This document shows positions 30,450 to 43,600 of a stretch of 64,000 nt of DNA, piece by piece; positions within the stretch are counted from its first letter, which is position 1; every line of letters begins with the position of its first letter. Source of the stretch: Gracilariopsis chorda (Eukaryota > Rhodophyta > Florideophyceae > Gracilariales > Gracilariaceae); NCBI GenBank assembly GCA_003194525.1, contig NBIV01000017.1:372001-436000 (forward strand), in the 5' to 3' direction. Below the pieces are notes generated by a model, which ran no database searches, was not told the origin of the DNA, and worked only from the letters and a program-made list of their open reading frames with translations. Position numbers and translations under genes: made by a program.

Positions 30450-31234
30450 TTACTCATCCGTAGTCATATATTCCTCTTTACTAATTCCAATCCAAACCCA
30501 TCGCATGTACATCTCATTCTCAGATTCTTCTAAACATTGTCCTAGTTCAGACGGGGATTTGAATATCTCTCCTATACTCGGCAGCACTGCTGGCGCACTT
30601 GCTGGAACCGGATAAGTTTTCTGTCCAGGTAAAAGCTCCTTACGAGCTGTACGCATTGCGGCTTCCGTTCCTTTCCGAACCAAGTCCTGAACAGCGGATA
30701 TAGATACAACACTTCCTTCCTTTTGCACAGAGCTCTTTATACATTGAGCAATATCGAGCATGGTCGTCGTCATAGTTTCTATTTGTTTCGCGATATCTAC
30801 CTGCATCCGTTTCGCCAATGGTAGCCTGGGATTATCTACCAATCTTCCTTTCCTACTTTCACCGACAACACCAGATGTTCTTCTCGCATTCTCCATTTCT
30901 TTCTAGGACGGTGCAAGGTTTTCATCGTGGTTTCCAAGCACAGTGGCCTGTGCTTTGGCTTGAATATCACGATATATTCGTTTTGCAGGGCGCAATTTGG
31001 GTGGAATATGTGGATCTCTGGTTGGTTTCCGCGTGTAAGCCAGATGATCAAACATATCCTTCAAACTGTCTGCGGTTCTTCTTGGTTGGTCGTTCTCTTC
31101 AGCCGACTGCATGAAATTTTCTGCAACTCTGGCCCAATGGTTTCTACCAAGTGGTCCAATGTCCGCTACCAAATCAAGGAGCTTCCGCATATCTTCTGCA
31201 TTGTAGTTGACACTACCGTGACGAGAGTGAGTAC
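30450..31234 (-). pseudogene. Myb/SANT-like DUF6818-type protein gene
   Basis: The N-terminal region has RKLLDLVADIGPLGRNHW, then FMQSAEEN..RRTADSLKDMF, TRKPTRDPHIPP and AKRIYRDIQ. This is the pattern of a Myb-like domain family found in oomycetes and fungi (DUF6818 as I recall it). A helical C-terminal part follows in the same frame after one in-frame TAG near 30900. The domain's reading frame is open upstream of the first ATG (31190) to about 31234, where TTCCAG looks like a splice acceptor, so a first exon is missing from view. In PIF/Harbinger elements a Myb-like protein partners the transposase in DNA binding and nuclear import. Its position, pointing toward the transposase at 23201-24380, fits that role. 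Confidence 0.6.
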
Positions 31235-31534
31235 CTTTCTGGAACTATTTATCTATCTCGCTCATCGTGTAAAGTAGACGGTTATACTTGTATTTTTAAC
31301 GGAATAGGTGAGGCAAGGAAGGAAACCAAAGGAAAAAGCTGTACGCTTCACAAGAAGTTGAGTTGGATAGGAAGCGCGAGCGACACTCCATGCTGGAAAT
31401 TTGTACAAACAGCCATGCTTCTTTGTTGAAGCATGGCCATTTGTAGGTTTCCTTAACTGCGTAACCGTTTTTTTCTGACAGTGGTAAGTGACCAAAAACC
31501 GGCAAGACCATATCCCCTCCCGAGTTTGTCGTTC

Positions 31535-31556
31535 TGTCAATTCCTGGATCCTCCCA
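31535..31556 (-). repeat. right arm of the perfect 22-bp inverted repeat
   Basis: Inverted counterpart of 22931-22952. It lies about 320 bp upstream of the Myb-like gene, as the left arm lies about 250 bp upstream of the transposase start. Confidence 0.7.
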
Positions 31557-31904
31557 TTCTCCCTTATTATGAAAACAAGCAGCAACCGAACATCTGAGTA
31601 CTACTTGTGAAGATCGCGGCTTGAGCCCCCAAGAGTCGAGTGGAGCGCAACCGCCGACCGCTACTTTGAAGGCCCCCGGCACACCTTGGCACAGTGCAAA
31701 ATAAATAGTTATGTCCCTTGCCACGTAACAATAGCACCTTTGCAAAGTCCATGCCACACGCTGCGCACTCATAACGAAACCCAGTTTGGAAAGCCACCCT
31801 GCAATAAGACCTATTTCGTATATTTTTTACAGTTCCACTGCTGTAACAGGCCTGACCAGCACTCAAGCATTCGCGCGCTTCTGAACGTGCGAACATGTAT
31901 GGAG

Positions 31905-32525
31905 GACTATTTACCGTCGTACATACGCGCAGTTGTCGCTCGACTACTACTGCTCCATACACATTACAAGTCCTTAGCCAGCTATGGTCAAGCAACCACC
32001 GCCGCCATGTACGACAGAACTTTTTCCTGTCGTAAATTTGCGTAGTGGTCGCTTGACCACTGGCGCTCCAAAAACTCACAATGTTTTAACCTGCAGTGGT
32101 CGAGTGACCACCGCTGCCTTGTACGACAGAACTGTTTTTTATCCTACATGTGTGCAGTTGTCTTTCGACCACTGGCGCTCCAAACAAGTACAAATTGTTA
32201 GCCTGCAGTGGTCAAGCGACCACCGTGGCCATGTATGAGAGGAAAAGGTCCTGTCGAACATGCGCGCAGTGGTGGCTCGACCACTAGCGCTCCAAAACAT
32301 CACATTTCTTTTTTAGGCTGCAGTTATCGAGCGAGCACCGCCGTTATGTACGACAGAGCTTTTTTCTTTCGTAAATTCCCGCAGTGGTCGCTCGACCACT
32401 GGCGTCCCAAAATCTTTACAGTGTTTTTGTTCTCAGTGGTCTAGTGACTGTCACCGCCATGTACGACAAGACAGTTGCCTGCGGTAAATAGCCGGATTGG
32501 TCGCTCGACCACTTGTGGCCAAAAA
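31905..32525 (+). repeat. tandem array of a 112-115 bp tri-hairpin unit
   Basis: Unit starts at about 31979, 32094, 32206, 32321 and 32434, preceded by a degraded unit. Each well-kept unit has three hairpins: GTGGTC-NNNN-GACCAC (for example 32096-32111), a central TACGACAG/CTGTCGTA stem (32010-32034 in the second unit) and a second GTGGTC-NNNN-GACCAC (for example 32045-32060). Loops of the outer stems vary (GAGT, AAGC, GCTT, GCTC, ACCC) while the stems mostly stay paired. No gene. Confidence 0.9.
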
Positions 32526-33072
32526 AGCCTTAATACCCCGCTGCAATCGGATCGCAGGTTGTATTCCTGACGTTCAGACCCCAATATTTCCGTCTTTACA
32601 TCCCTTTCCCCTAAGCGATTTTTCACGTTCCGTATCTTTATGCTTCTCAATCTTTACTTCCTCTTCTCCCATTTTTAACATTGGTGTACTTCACAACCGT
32701 TACGAGACGATTTCATATTACGCACCAACGCCCGCTCCGTTTACGGGTATTTGACCTGCATCCTTTTACGCTTGCGAACCTCGTTGGTAATCAGACGACC
32801 GCTTGCTCACGACTTTTGCACGTATATAAACGTCAAGATCGTCGTACCAGGTGCTCATTCGACCGGCTGCGAAACGCAATTGCCATAATGCCCAACTACA
32901 CGAAGACCATCTTGGCTCTGTTAGAGCTACGCTATAAGTATGTGCATGAACGAACTCCAGGCGATCGTCCTAAAAACGCCAAGTACGCCACTGTCGTGGG
33001 TCAGGCGACTCGGGTGCGAAGGAACTCCACTGCTGCGTGCGAGCTCTGCTCCAAAAACTTACAATGTTTTAA

Positions 33073-33250
33073 CCTGCAGTGGTCTAGCGACCGCTGGCGC
33101 TCCAAAAAAATACAATTTTTAACCTGCAAGTGGTCGAGCGACCACCGTCGCCATGTACGACAGGAAAAATTCCTGCCGTACATGTGCGCAGTGGTCACCC
33201 GACCACTGGAGCTCCAAACTGTTACAAGTTTTTAGCCTGCAGTGCTCGAT
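33073..33250 (+). repeat. second block of the tri-hairpin tandem repeat
   Basis: The same unit reappears 550 bp downstream of the main array. It includes GTGGTC-GAGC-GACCAC near 33130, a central stem with AAAAATT loop, and AGTGGTC-ACC-CGACCACT near 33192. The DNA between the blocks (32526-33072) shows only weak traces, so the array was probably split by insertion or decay. Confidence 0.85.
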
Positions 33251-35428
33251 TGATCTGACCCGAGTTTTGATTACGACGGAGGGTGTTTTGTCACCGAATT
33301 CCTGTCTGAAGCGAAAGCAGAACTCTGGGACATATGAATACATGTCTAACTACGGATAGCGAAAATTATCAACGACACAAAATGAACACGAATCGTATGG
33401 GTCGCTGGAAGGACGTCTTCCGTCGCAGGCTTGACCCTCTTTCTAAGGTTTAGAGACATTCACCGCGTACTTGGTGCTCTACGATTGTGTCTAGGCGTAC
33501 TGCTTTGCGCCTTGTCCAGTTCAGGTCTCCTAAGACCTGTCAATCTTTGACGCCGGAGTCTCGCCTTCTTAATCTCTCGCTTCCGCTTGGCAGCTGGATT
33601 TCTAGCCCGAAGCGCTTTCTGGTGTCCTTGGGTATGACTTTGGGCAACGCATTCTCTGCCCTGTCGAAGAGTCCAGAAAATTTGTTCCGTCAGCTGAAGC
33701 TCAGATGAACTGCTCTAAGTCTTCCCGTTGGCTCTATACCATTTGCTCTTTCCCTGCATCTCTTTTCACGCTTTCGCTCCTTCTTTCCTCCTCGTTATCT
33801 TTTTCCATGTTGGCTGTAACGTGGCGACTGCTTTGTGTGATTGGAATTATGGCGGTTGCTGGTTGCTACAGAAGCATTATCTTCTTGCCTTTGACGGTCA
33901 AAAAATTGCCTCTAGACATATTCTGCAGAAAGAGACGTAAATCTAGGGAACACAGCCTGCCATGGAATGGATGTCGTATGGATGTCTCGCGCCTCGTACA
34001 TTGAGACAGCGTCCCGTGTTTAGTACTCCGTCTGCTTTAGTACTCGACAAATAACCTGCATGTATCGGGAGCGGGCATTTTTATCTATGCGAAGAGCACT
34101 GCCGGGATGCACGAGCAGGAAATCTTACGGTAGTTCTTGATTATTTGCTGGAATGGGTTCGAACCGTCTGTAGTAAAATACTACGTCCTTTGGCCAACTA
34201 GAGTTGCAGTCTACCAAAGAGTAGTAGCAGCATAGAGCCAGCCACTGGGGTGAAAATCTACTGGGTCTACTTTTGTTGCGGGCACCAACTGGCAGCGAGG
34301 CGCAATGAGCGGGCCCTATCTCCATTCCCTATAGGTAGGGAGAGTGGTAAAGATGGCTTGGAGGCCTTGGGTTTTCTACTGGCTGCGTTTGGCGGCAAGA
34401 AGATGGCGATGGTGCTTACCTTTACTCTTCGGACGTCAACGACACTCCAGCAAACCTATATGGTTGGCGAGGATCTCCGACCTCTGGTATATATCGTTAA
34501 GAACTAAATAGAGCTACCTCCATAAGAAAACATATTCTGTTCAGATAATCTTCACTTTCACTTGAAGAAGATTTCTCCAATATGGATACCACATATTCTT
34601 GCGTCCCACTACTCATGTGTCTCACCGTCACTGGACAATGGTACCGCGCCATCCACATATACTTCTATTCCATATTAAAGGAGCTCCGCATATGTAATAT
34701 ACAGAGCTTTGGATGAAGAATCGATGCCTGTACAGATTGTGGACGACCCGTTAATTTATCAGGAGCACAGAGGTTCCAGCAATCCCTTGAAATTTAAGGC
34801 GGGCATTCATTAGTTTGGCCCTAGTTGTCGTCTTGGAACTCTAACTGCGCTGTGAATGAACCCTTTCAAAAATGTAGTCAACATATCTATTCTCACCCAA
34901 GAGATATTTCGTTCAATCGTCTCCTATTTCTTACTTGAAGACCTTCGCCAGCTCACTACGTTCGTTCAGGACCTAAACTACACGCTATTTTCTAAGACAA
35001 CTAAAGGCACGGTTTGCACATAATAATTTTTGACAACAAAACTTGACTTTAGTACGAAGCTGAGATATTCAGAAAACCGCGCGAAGCATCAGCAAGTGCC
35101 TCCATCCATCAATGAACTTGAAACATTTTCCCTGCCCCTCCCTGAACCCATGCACTTCCTTCACACATCCATACTCCCGACCCTATGCATGTCAAAAGTT
35201 GTACACACGGACGGGCCTCGACCGTTGATCTACTACTACTACTACTACTTCCTGATTCCCCTAAGCACGACTTCTTCCAAATTCCAGTTCCATGGTGGAC
35301 TCATGACGAGACTTCAAGATCGTCCAAACCCCCAGCCAACTTTGGCAACGGCACGTTAAAAAGCGATAGCGTATTGGTAGCTACCACCTCAAAACAATTG
35401 CGTTGTTGTACGGTGAGGGCGTTCAGGT
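33251..35428. other. no recognised gene; short TAC microsatellite
   Basis: About 2.2 kb with only short, unlinked frames. The one distinct item is a (TAC)6 run at 35231-35249. GGTTCGAACC near 34150 looks like a tRNA B-box, but no tRNA can be folded around it. Confidence 0.4.
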
Positions 35429-38400
35429 TCAAGTGAAGCTGGTGAGGTTATGTGTGAAGCTTGAAATTTTTGTCACTTTGTTACCGTTCTGGGAACTTGA
35501 TATCCTGATTTCTGAGCCATCGAACAACTTGTCCGTGGTTGGGCCTTCGAATTGCATCATGTGGGGCGTCAAATCGAAGCGCAACTCCAGTCTGTCCACC
35601 GAGAGTGGCAGTATCGCCCAGAACCAGGTAGGTGCATATAGGAAGAGATGTTCCCGTCCCAGGATTTTTCGGCGGTCGACCAATTGGTATAAAACCTTGC
35701 GAAAAGATAAAGTCGAATGGTCACCGCTTCGTTTCGTCCCCTTTTTCCCATCGTGATTTTCATCGTTGCATAATGTGAGCGACGGCTTAAGGAATCCAAA
35801 AATACGACATCGCCAACCTTCAGCTGTAATAAGTCTCCTAATCTAAGGTACCCCTCAAATATCAATAACGATACAATTCCAACGTCTGCCAGGCCATGAA
35901 TAAGCAATTCATATGCTAGTGCGTACACCACAATTTCCGGGCATACTCCGTGATGTGACATAGGCCTACTCACGCCCCATCCGCGCAAGCTTAACGCAGA
36001 AAGAGTCAGTTCTCCTTGTAGTTGCGGCATATAAAACTCTAACGCAGCCTTTGCCTGAGCTGCCCCCGAATACTTCAAATCATGATTTTCGTTGTAGCGT
36101 TGCACACAGTAACGTGTGAATAACCGATCGACGTCTCCAGCGGTGGTGATGTGCCGTTCCGACTCGCTCAAGGTTTCCGGCCACGCCAAAAATTGATGCA
36201 GGTGGCTATTAAAATTGCGCAGCGTGGACGGCTTTACTCGTTTGTGGGCAAGTTCACAGAACCTGGGAGGGCCTGTCAGCTGGGTTGGTATCGCCTGGGA
36301 TATGGATACAATCTATGTATAAGTTGCCCACGAGGAGTAAAGCTGCTGTGCGCCGACACACTCGATTGAAACTCGTTACGATGCTACGTCCTTTACGGAG
36401 AGCACCAATTAGAGCCTGATTATCTAGAAAAACAATCATTTGCGTCCCATGAGATTTCTGTTGCCGGAGCGGCCTTCTTATTCCAAGAATCAGAGCTTCG
36501 CCTTCGAGAAGATGAATGGGCATTCTTTTGCGGCAACGGTGCCTGATGGCGAGCTTCCAGTGATGATTGGGTACTAATTGCCATTGACGTTCCGCTGATT
36601 GAGAGAGTAGGTGTAGCGCATCTTCATACGGACTATATACCACTCCTCCAACCCAAAGACTGGCATCCGTGCACAGAGCATAGACACAAAATGGCGTGGT
36701 GATGGAAGTGCGTATCAACCCAGATAGCTCGACCAGATGTATTAGTTTCTGTGCGGCAATCTTGGTGTGTTGGACTGTACAGGAGCCAGATTGGCTCAAC
36801 TGGTACATGCTTTGCAGCACCGAGAAGAGGTGTCGACGCAAGAGAAGAAAACACGCCCACTTTCCCAAGATACACTGCAGCTCGCGCACTTTCCAGCGTC
36901 TTCGCTTCACGAAGCGTACCGTCCGCAATGTACGGCATCGCATCTTAATCGCGTTCGGCGCAACCCGTTTTCAAGAACTTCGATTCCCAGAACTTCAGTG
37001 CAGGACACTGTCCCTGGCCACGAAGCTTTCCGTGGTTGGGAGGGTAGCTCGCATTGCTCGGACTCCCGTATACCTGCTTTCAGTGCCATAGTCGCTTCTT
37101 CCATATTAGTGCCAAGGGAGAAGTAATCATCGACAACGGCTCCATAGCTCCATTCCGAAACGTCGATAATAACTGTTATCCAGCCTCTAGACGATAAGCC
37201 AGAAGACTCAAGCAGCTTCCGATGAATTGTTTTTGCCACGAACACAGAGTGTGAGCACCCCATGGGCATGGAACGCATAACAGGGTTTAGCTGCAAATCA
37301 CGCGTTTCTATCGGAGGTAGACCAAAATAGGGGCTTAACCATTCCAGTATCTTCATCCGATGAAACGGATTCTCCATATCCGATTTACCGACATATAGCT
37401 TCTGACCGGAGGGCATCCACACACGTGCAAGGTGCCCTGGATTCTGTAGATCAATTTCACCAAGCGCAATAAATACTTTATTCGCGTTGCGCGCGTCAAT
37501 GATCAGCCTCTGGCTTCCCTTATTACTCTTCGGTAGCGCAAGAACTCCGTTAATAACCTTCTGTTGTTCCTTAGTCAGCCGGAGTTGTCGGGTCTTTCGC
37601 AGTTTTAAGACCAAAGTTCCGTAATCTTCATTGCCAATGCCGCAAAAAGGCGTTTCCATTGGCTCGCGCTCGTACGCGGGCTTCAGTATTCCACCTTCTG
37701 CAGCATACGTTCCTCGGAGGTGTTCTAGTAATATCGCAAGAATATTGGATGGGGCTGCCAGACCATCAGCGGGCAAGGAAACTTGCTCCGGGTACAACCA
37801 CACCCATTTATGTGGGGGTTGATATCCAAAACTAATGTCCTCGTCCTCTACAAAAACCCCACATCAAAATAGATGCGGTGGAAGGGTTCCACTCCGATGT
37901 CTTGTACGAAGTTGGTCGCCAGCCATTGAATAGCGTTTTTCTCTCCTGATGTCAGATGATATGAGAAGACATGCCCGGCACTCAGGCCATTAAGGCCAGC
38001 TACCAGTTTTTGCACGATGTCCTTAAGCATTCTCCGTTTTTGAGGACGCTGATTTTGTCGCGTGCCTGCACAATCTGGGCGCCTCGTTGTATCACCAACT
38101 ACCCACTGCACGGGAAGCATATCCCGCTCGTTCATCGTACCTCAGTGCACGATATGTTGTTATCTTGTTTCCAAAGACACCTCAAGCCATCTATCTGTCT
38201 TCCGACAGGGCAGAATTATCCTTTTTCGTCGATGTCGAGAGTTCTTTTCTCAATCTTGCCGACTTAAGCAAGTGTCGTCAGTGAGTTTCACTCACCAAGT
38301 CATCCTACTCTTCCTCCAACTCACGCGCTGCAGACCAGGTATCGGTTCTGTCCGCGATTACTACAGCCGCCATACGACAAGCTCAACCGCAGGATCGCCC

Positions 38401-39640
38401 TTCGCCCTCATAAAGCACAGAGAACTAATGATGCAGTTGATGATGTTTGTCAGTGTGGCGGCCTTGTGCGTACTTTGATTTCCACTGAAATGCTGAGCTT
38501 CAGTCCAAGCGGAGACTGTCGGGTAATTGTTCAAAGCCTTTCTGAACATGTTCTCCTATCCCAGAGATTCCACGAGAGTTGCCTGATCCTAGAAAGGCCG
38601 GTGAATCACCTTCTTAAAAGAATTGTTTATTAGAATTTTTGGAAGTCGACGCAGAATGTTGCGCGCTCGAAATGTCGTCGGCGGAGTGCAAAGTTCCACT
38701 TGCCTCATGGTCGTCGCTCCTTTCAACCTTTTCACGCCTGGCCAAACTCAGAACTTCCAACCAATCCTTCTGTCTACTAGCATTCTGGGATTTCAACCTC
38801 TGAAGCTCTCTCCGAAGAGAAGCATGCTCTTTGCCTATTTCATCGCGATCCTGTTAACGGTCGCGTTGTATCTCCGCTAGAGCCTGCATTACTGACGCCA
38901 AGTCATTGTGTTCAGGACGAAGTGGAGTACGGGGTGCTATCCTCTCACTTCCGTCGTAGCTACTGCTCTCCGAAGAGGATTCCTTTTCAGTTTCGTTCGG
39001 ATCTCTTCCTTTTCCAGAGCTATTCTCCTTTTCTACTAGGGGATAACTCTCGTTCTTGGCTTGCAGCAGGATAGAGGCAACTTCATCCCATTCGGGGATC
39101 CGATCAACCTCCTTCGGCAAAGTATTAAGCAGCGCGACTTTGCTCTGCTTGCTTTCTCCAAGATATTCGGCCTCCCGCTGGATAAATTCTGCCCTGAATA
39201 GTTCCAGGGCTTGTACGCGACTGCTTTTGAGTCGAGCACACAGTTGCGAACAAACGTTCAGTACTGTTGTTGTAGGAGGTCCTTCATCTTGTCAAGCGGC
39301 TAACCCAGACCACTCCGAGGGCAGCTTCACCCCGTGGCACAGGTTTGCGCTTTTAAGGCGGCCTGCTTCCAACTGCGCGCTGCATTAATAAGGCCAACTG
39401 TCACCTGTCGCTCTCCTGGGGCATATACCAGGCCTCGTACTCGACAGGTCCCTGAGACGAGCGCCACAACGCCTCAGTTACTACTGCTCGGGCTTTGCAC
39501 CACAATGCAATGTTACCAACACCAATTCTCTTAGAAAAGCCAGCACAGACGTTTTTCCCACTTCTGCTGACACTCTCTTTAACTGTTTCTTGTTTTGTCG
39601 CCGTTCGAGAGTCACCGAAATCACGGATTAGAGACACGTC
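35429..39640 (-). mobile_element. DIRS-like tyrosine-recombinase retroelement fossil
   Basis: On the minus strand, 5' to 3': a gag-like charged region (38614-39637), reverse transcriptase (36907-37803, with PLVL..KK-type and DDYF-type segments), RNase H (36254-36943, with DASLWVGGVV, EGEALILG and FLDNQAL) and tyrosine recombinase (35569-36189, with FEGYLRLGDLLQLKVGD around the first catalytic Arg). RT plus RNase H plus tyrosine recombinase instead of an integrase is diagnostic of the DIRS/Ngaro group. It is broken at several points; the recombinase and RNase H domains are still easy to read, so it is not among the oldest elements here. Terminal repeats were not located. Confidence 0.8.
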
Positions 39641-40378
39641 TTAGGCCACTCCATTAAGGCAATTTGAAGTACCAGAGGCACGCATCGCGCCAAAACTAGA
39701 CAGCGGCGGCTCACAAGGAGATGCGCTGACGCCCCACTTAAGGACCGCCATATGCTGCTTCCAGGTCTACTTCCTAGCCTTATAGCGCTAACCTTCTCAA
39801 GTATTGAGGATGGCTACCTCTGGAGCTTATATACTTAGACATTTCGTCGAACCTATGCCTTGACGCTTCCCTGATTGTCGAGACTCCAATTGAAAGAAAG
39901 AGAGCCCACTCAACATCATTCTTAGCCTACCCTGGGTGCACTGCAGGTTCACCGTTGCCGGGATCCATACACGGAACGCAATCGCATTCTGGCCTTGTGA
40001 CTAGAGAAGTCAGTCCTTCCCCACTTGCCCCTTTGTACAGCTTTGGTGTCCCGCCGACTCGCTGTCCCGTCGACACCAATATGGAGGTAGGGACTCAGAT
40101 TTACGTCGGCAGTAGTCAAAGCGTCACGGGATATTCCACTCAGAAATAGTATTACCTACGTTTTCACTCTGTAATACAACCATTATCCGCACGAGGTCTC
40201 TCGCTGTATTCATCTGCGAGGCTATGGAAAGTAGCTCTACCATAGAGAGCTGCATTCCATCCCTTCGACTCCATTCCCCAACCTCTAACCATGTGAAAAA
40301 ATGGCTGATGTTATGATTCTTCAATGGTGCTAGGATAATCAGCATCAGAGCTCCCTCTCGGTGTCTTCCATCCATACT
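39641..40378. other. no recognised gene
   Basis: Spacer between the DIRS-like and gypsy fossils. Small frames only. An imperfect hairpin GTATTA...TAATAC lies near 40149-40175. Confidence 0.4.
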
Positions 40379-40628
40379 TGTAGTGGATGCTACGCATCGA
40401 CTTCATCTTGGAGCACCGGCACCCATCCATCTTTGTCTCTGTCATCCACGCGTGGGTTGCAGTTGACCGTCTGCCCCGTAGGTAGCATTTCACCTCTATG
40501 TGTTTCCGGATGAGGAAACACCATCGGTGTCCCTAAGACACCAATTAGCGCACGTCCTCAGTAAACTTGGAGGCATCGAACTCCTCCACTTTCATCTCAC
40601 ACCCTGAGCTTCAACCGAACAGCGCACA
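40379..40628 (+). repeat. 5' LTR of gypsy fossil 1
   Basis: Starts TGTAGTGG and ends CGCACA. It contains hairpins GATGC-TAC-GCATC (40386-40398), GTGTTTCC/GGAAACAC near 40499-40520 and GGTGTC-CCTAA-GACACC near 40525-40541. Confidence 0.9.
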
Positions 40629-43600
40629 GTTATCACTGCCAATACTACGGTTGTATCGCATTTTTCCGTTCGATCATGGCGTCCGCATTGACGCCAGTAG
40701 CATCCGCATCGACGGCAGCCGTGTCCGCATTGACACCAGCAGCGTCTGTATCGACGCCACAGGCAGAATATTTAGAAGGGAATGACTATATCCTTCCACC
40801 TCCGTCTCCAGTTTCTTTTTCTATCAATCATCCGAAGATTATGTCTACCACACCAAAGTCCATACAATTATTTCTTCCTCAGTACTATCAGTATTCGAAA
40901 GAGGTCAAATTCAGGGCCCTAAAACTTGCAGTCATTGACTCCACTACAACCTAGCCTGTTTGCCCCCTCAGTCTTACGTACTGTGTTTACGCCGAATGGC
41001 TTAAATCCTCAATTAAATTGCAGTATATCTCCGGCATGAAGAGTATTGCTGAGCTCACAGATGAAAACCTCCGCAAATACTTAGAGTGGGAAGCTGAGGA
41101 AGATAAGGACAGGATAACTATCACCCAAATCGATGAAATTATAATGAATGAAATCTCAATGGACATGACCGATACCTCTTTGAGATCGCGTCTGAAACCT
41201 TTGTTCACAAACTAAGTCTCCGCTTTTGAGACTAAACAGGCTTTCATAGGTCATAAAAGACCACCTGAAGGTGGCTGTCAAGCATCTGGTGTCCGCAGTG
41301 AAGCCTAAGCCGTTGCAGAAACGACATAAAACTGACTTGGAACTTGCGTACACCTCCATTGGTCATTGCGGAAGTATTTCAAATCATCGACAGCGGCTCG
41401 CCATCAAAAATCAAAGGTTCCAAACACCTTGGTGCATCTGCTGGCGAGCACAACAAGTCAATCACGGACCGTATGAAAAGAAGCGCTACAGCTTCCGCTT
41501 CGTTAAAGCGCTCTTATCGTACCGGTTCTTCACGCATGCTTCCTCCGCCCTGTCCCAATCCACCTTGCGAAGAACTCGATGACCGTCATTGGATCGACGA
41601 CTGCACCAGGTCTACTCCTGCTGAGAAGGGAATTCTGAAAGCAAATTTGAAGGCAAAGCTTTCGGAAAAGAAGGCTCACGATGGACCATCAAGAGGCACC
41701 CATTCGCAGAAAAGAAAATCGAACCAAGGAAAAGATGGTACTTTCGCCCTTCTGAAGACAACCACGAGGCAAAATTCTTGTAACTGCTCTGTAACCGTTT
41801 CAGATGACAGGAATTCAATCGAATCAACCGGTAGATACGAAGAGGAAAGTGACGACAGCATTGTGTCAACCAAACTGTCTGAATCTGCCGCAATCAAATG
41901 CATCAGCCAGATGTCTCCAATCCAGAAGGTTTCCCTCTCTGCTGCTTTCAAAAATGGGACAACGGATTCCGCTGGAAGTCTTTCGTTTTCGAGGACCTGT
42001 ACAGTGCGAAGGACTATCCTTCACCTCGCATCAGGAAACCTGGCACTAATGGACATTTCCTTCCTGGTCGCCAATGACGACTTGGCCTGCGAGGGTCTTC
42101 TAATTGGCCGAATTGTCTTGCAACAACTCTGGGTGGACACAAACAGCTTACTCGACAACAATCGGTTCGCAATAAATGGCGCAGACTGCTCGGAAGTTAA
42201 ACTCCTACATCTCAGTCTACTGGCGGCTATGTCAGCCGTCTTATGATCGCCCAGTTAAACAAGAAGGATACTAGAGAGTCAACACAACTACTGATAGAGC
42301 GTCCAAGAGTCATGTATGACTCTGCAGGACATGACAAGGACCCCTTCTTTGACCCAGCACTTCTCCACCCAGTCTATAGCGATCAACACGAAGATATTTG
42401 CAAAGCTGCCGAAAGAATGATCCAGAACGCTGCAGATAATGGCATGTTGGCCAAGCATTCCAAAGAATTGGGGAAACTCGTCCAGTAACACACTAATATC
42501 TTTCGCAGATGGCTTTCCTCGGGACCACCGGCTTGTGTCGCGCCTTTGAAGATTACCCTTTCCCCTGATGCACGTACGATACGAGTGTGGCTCCGAAACA
42601 ATTCACAGGACTAACGAGAATTTCTGGATAACTTTGTTCCCAACCTCATTTGGACAGGAATGGCACATCCCAACCCTGCGTCCCCTTGGGCTTCCACACC
42701 ACTGATTGTTCCCAAACCCGTTCCAGTACGCTTTCGTTTAACAGTTGACTTGAGACCGATGAACCAGTGCACTGTGAAACACCAGTTTCCAATCTCGAAC
42801 ATCGAGTAAAAGCTCCCGAAGCTCTCTAGATCTCGTTACCTCGCAAAATTTGATCTCTCTCACGGCTACTGGCAATTTGCTCTGGAGAAGGACTCCCAAA
42901 AACTTCAATATTTTGTCAAACCAGACGGACTTTTTTCACCGACAAGAGTACTTTACGGCACCACAAACGCCACGACGCACCTTCAGTCCGCTCTTGCCGC
43001 AGTGTTCCCAAAGGAACTCAAGAAGCATCTATTGTACTGGCTCGATGAGATTTGTACACAGCTCTATAACTGAAGGTCTACTGGATTGGATCCGAACTCT
43101 TTTCCGCACATGGGCACAGTTTTCCATCGGTCTACACCCAAGTAAATGCATCCTTTCTGCAACTTCAATTCGCTGGTGTGGTCGAGTAGTTTCCTCTGAC
43201 GGCGTGCGCCAGTACCCACGTCAGTTAGAAGGCCTTGTCAAGATGGAACCATCCACCACACGAGCAAACTTGCGGCAATTCATTTGCGCAATGCAGTGGC
43301 TCAAGACCGGGATCTCTGCCTTTGCAGAAACCATAAGGCCCCTGCATAAGTTCATGGAACCCGTCTACGAAAAGGCTGGAAGACGAACGAAATGCTCAGT
43401 AGCATTAGTACAGTTGAGTGACCTGGACTGGAACGAATCGGAAGCAAGCATATTTAAACACTGCAAAGCAGCTCTCAAGAACCTTGTTACATTGGTCCAC
43501 CACGACGAACATCAAAGGTTTTCCATCTACACGGACGCTTCCGGCACATCTGGCCGAGTATAGTTACTCAAGCTCCTCAAGAAGTCCTGTGTAAGCCTCA

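Noticed and set aside
31905-33250. CRISPR-like array
   Set aside because: The whole 113-bp unit is repeated; there are no unique spacers, and the setting is eukaryotic.
34140-34180. GGTTCGAACC, a tRNA/SINE B-box-like motif
   Set aside because: The flanking bases do not form a T-stem and there is no A-box upstream.
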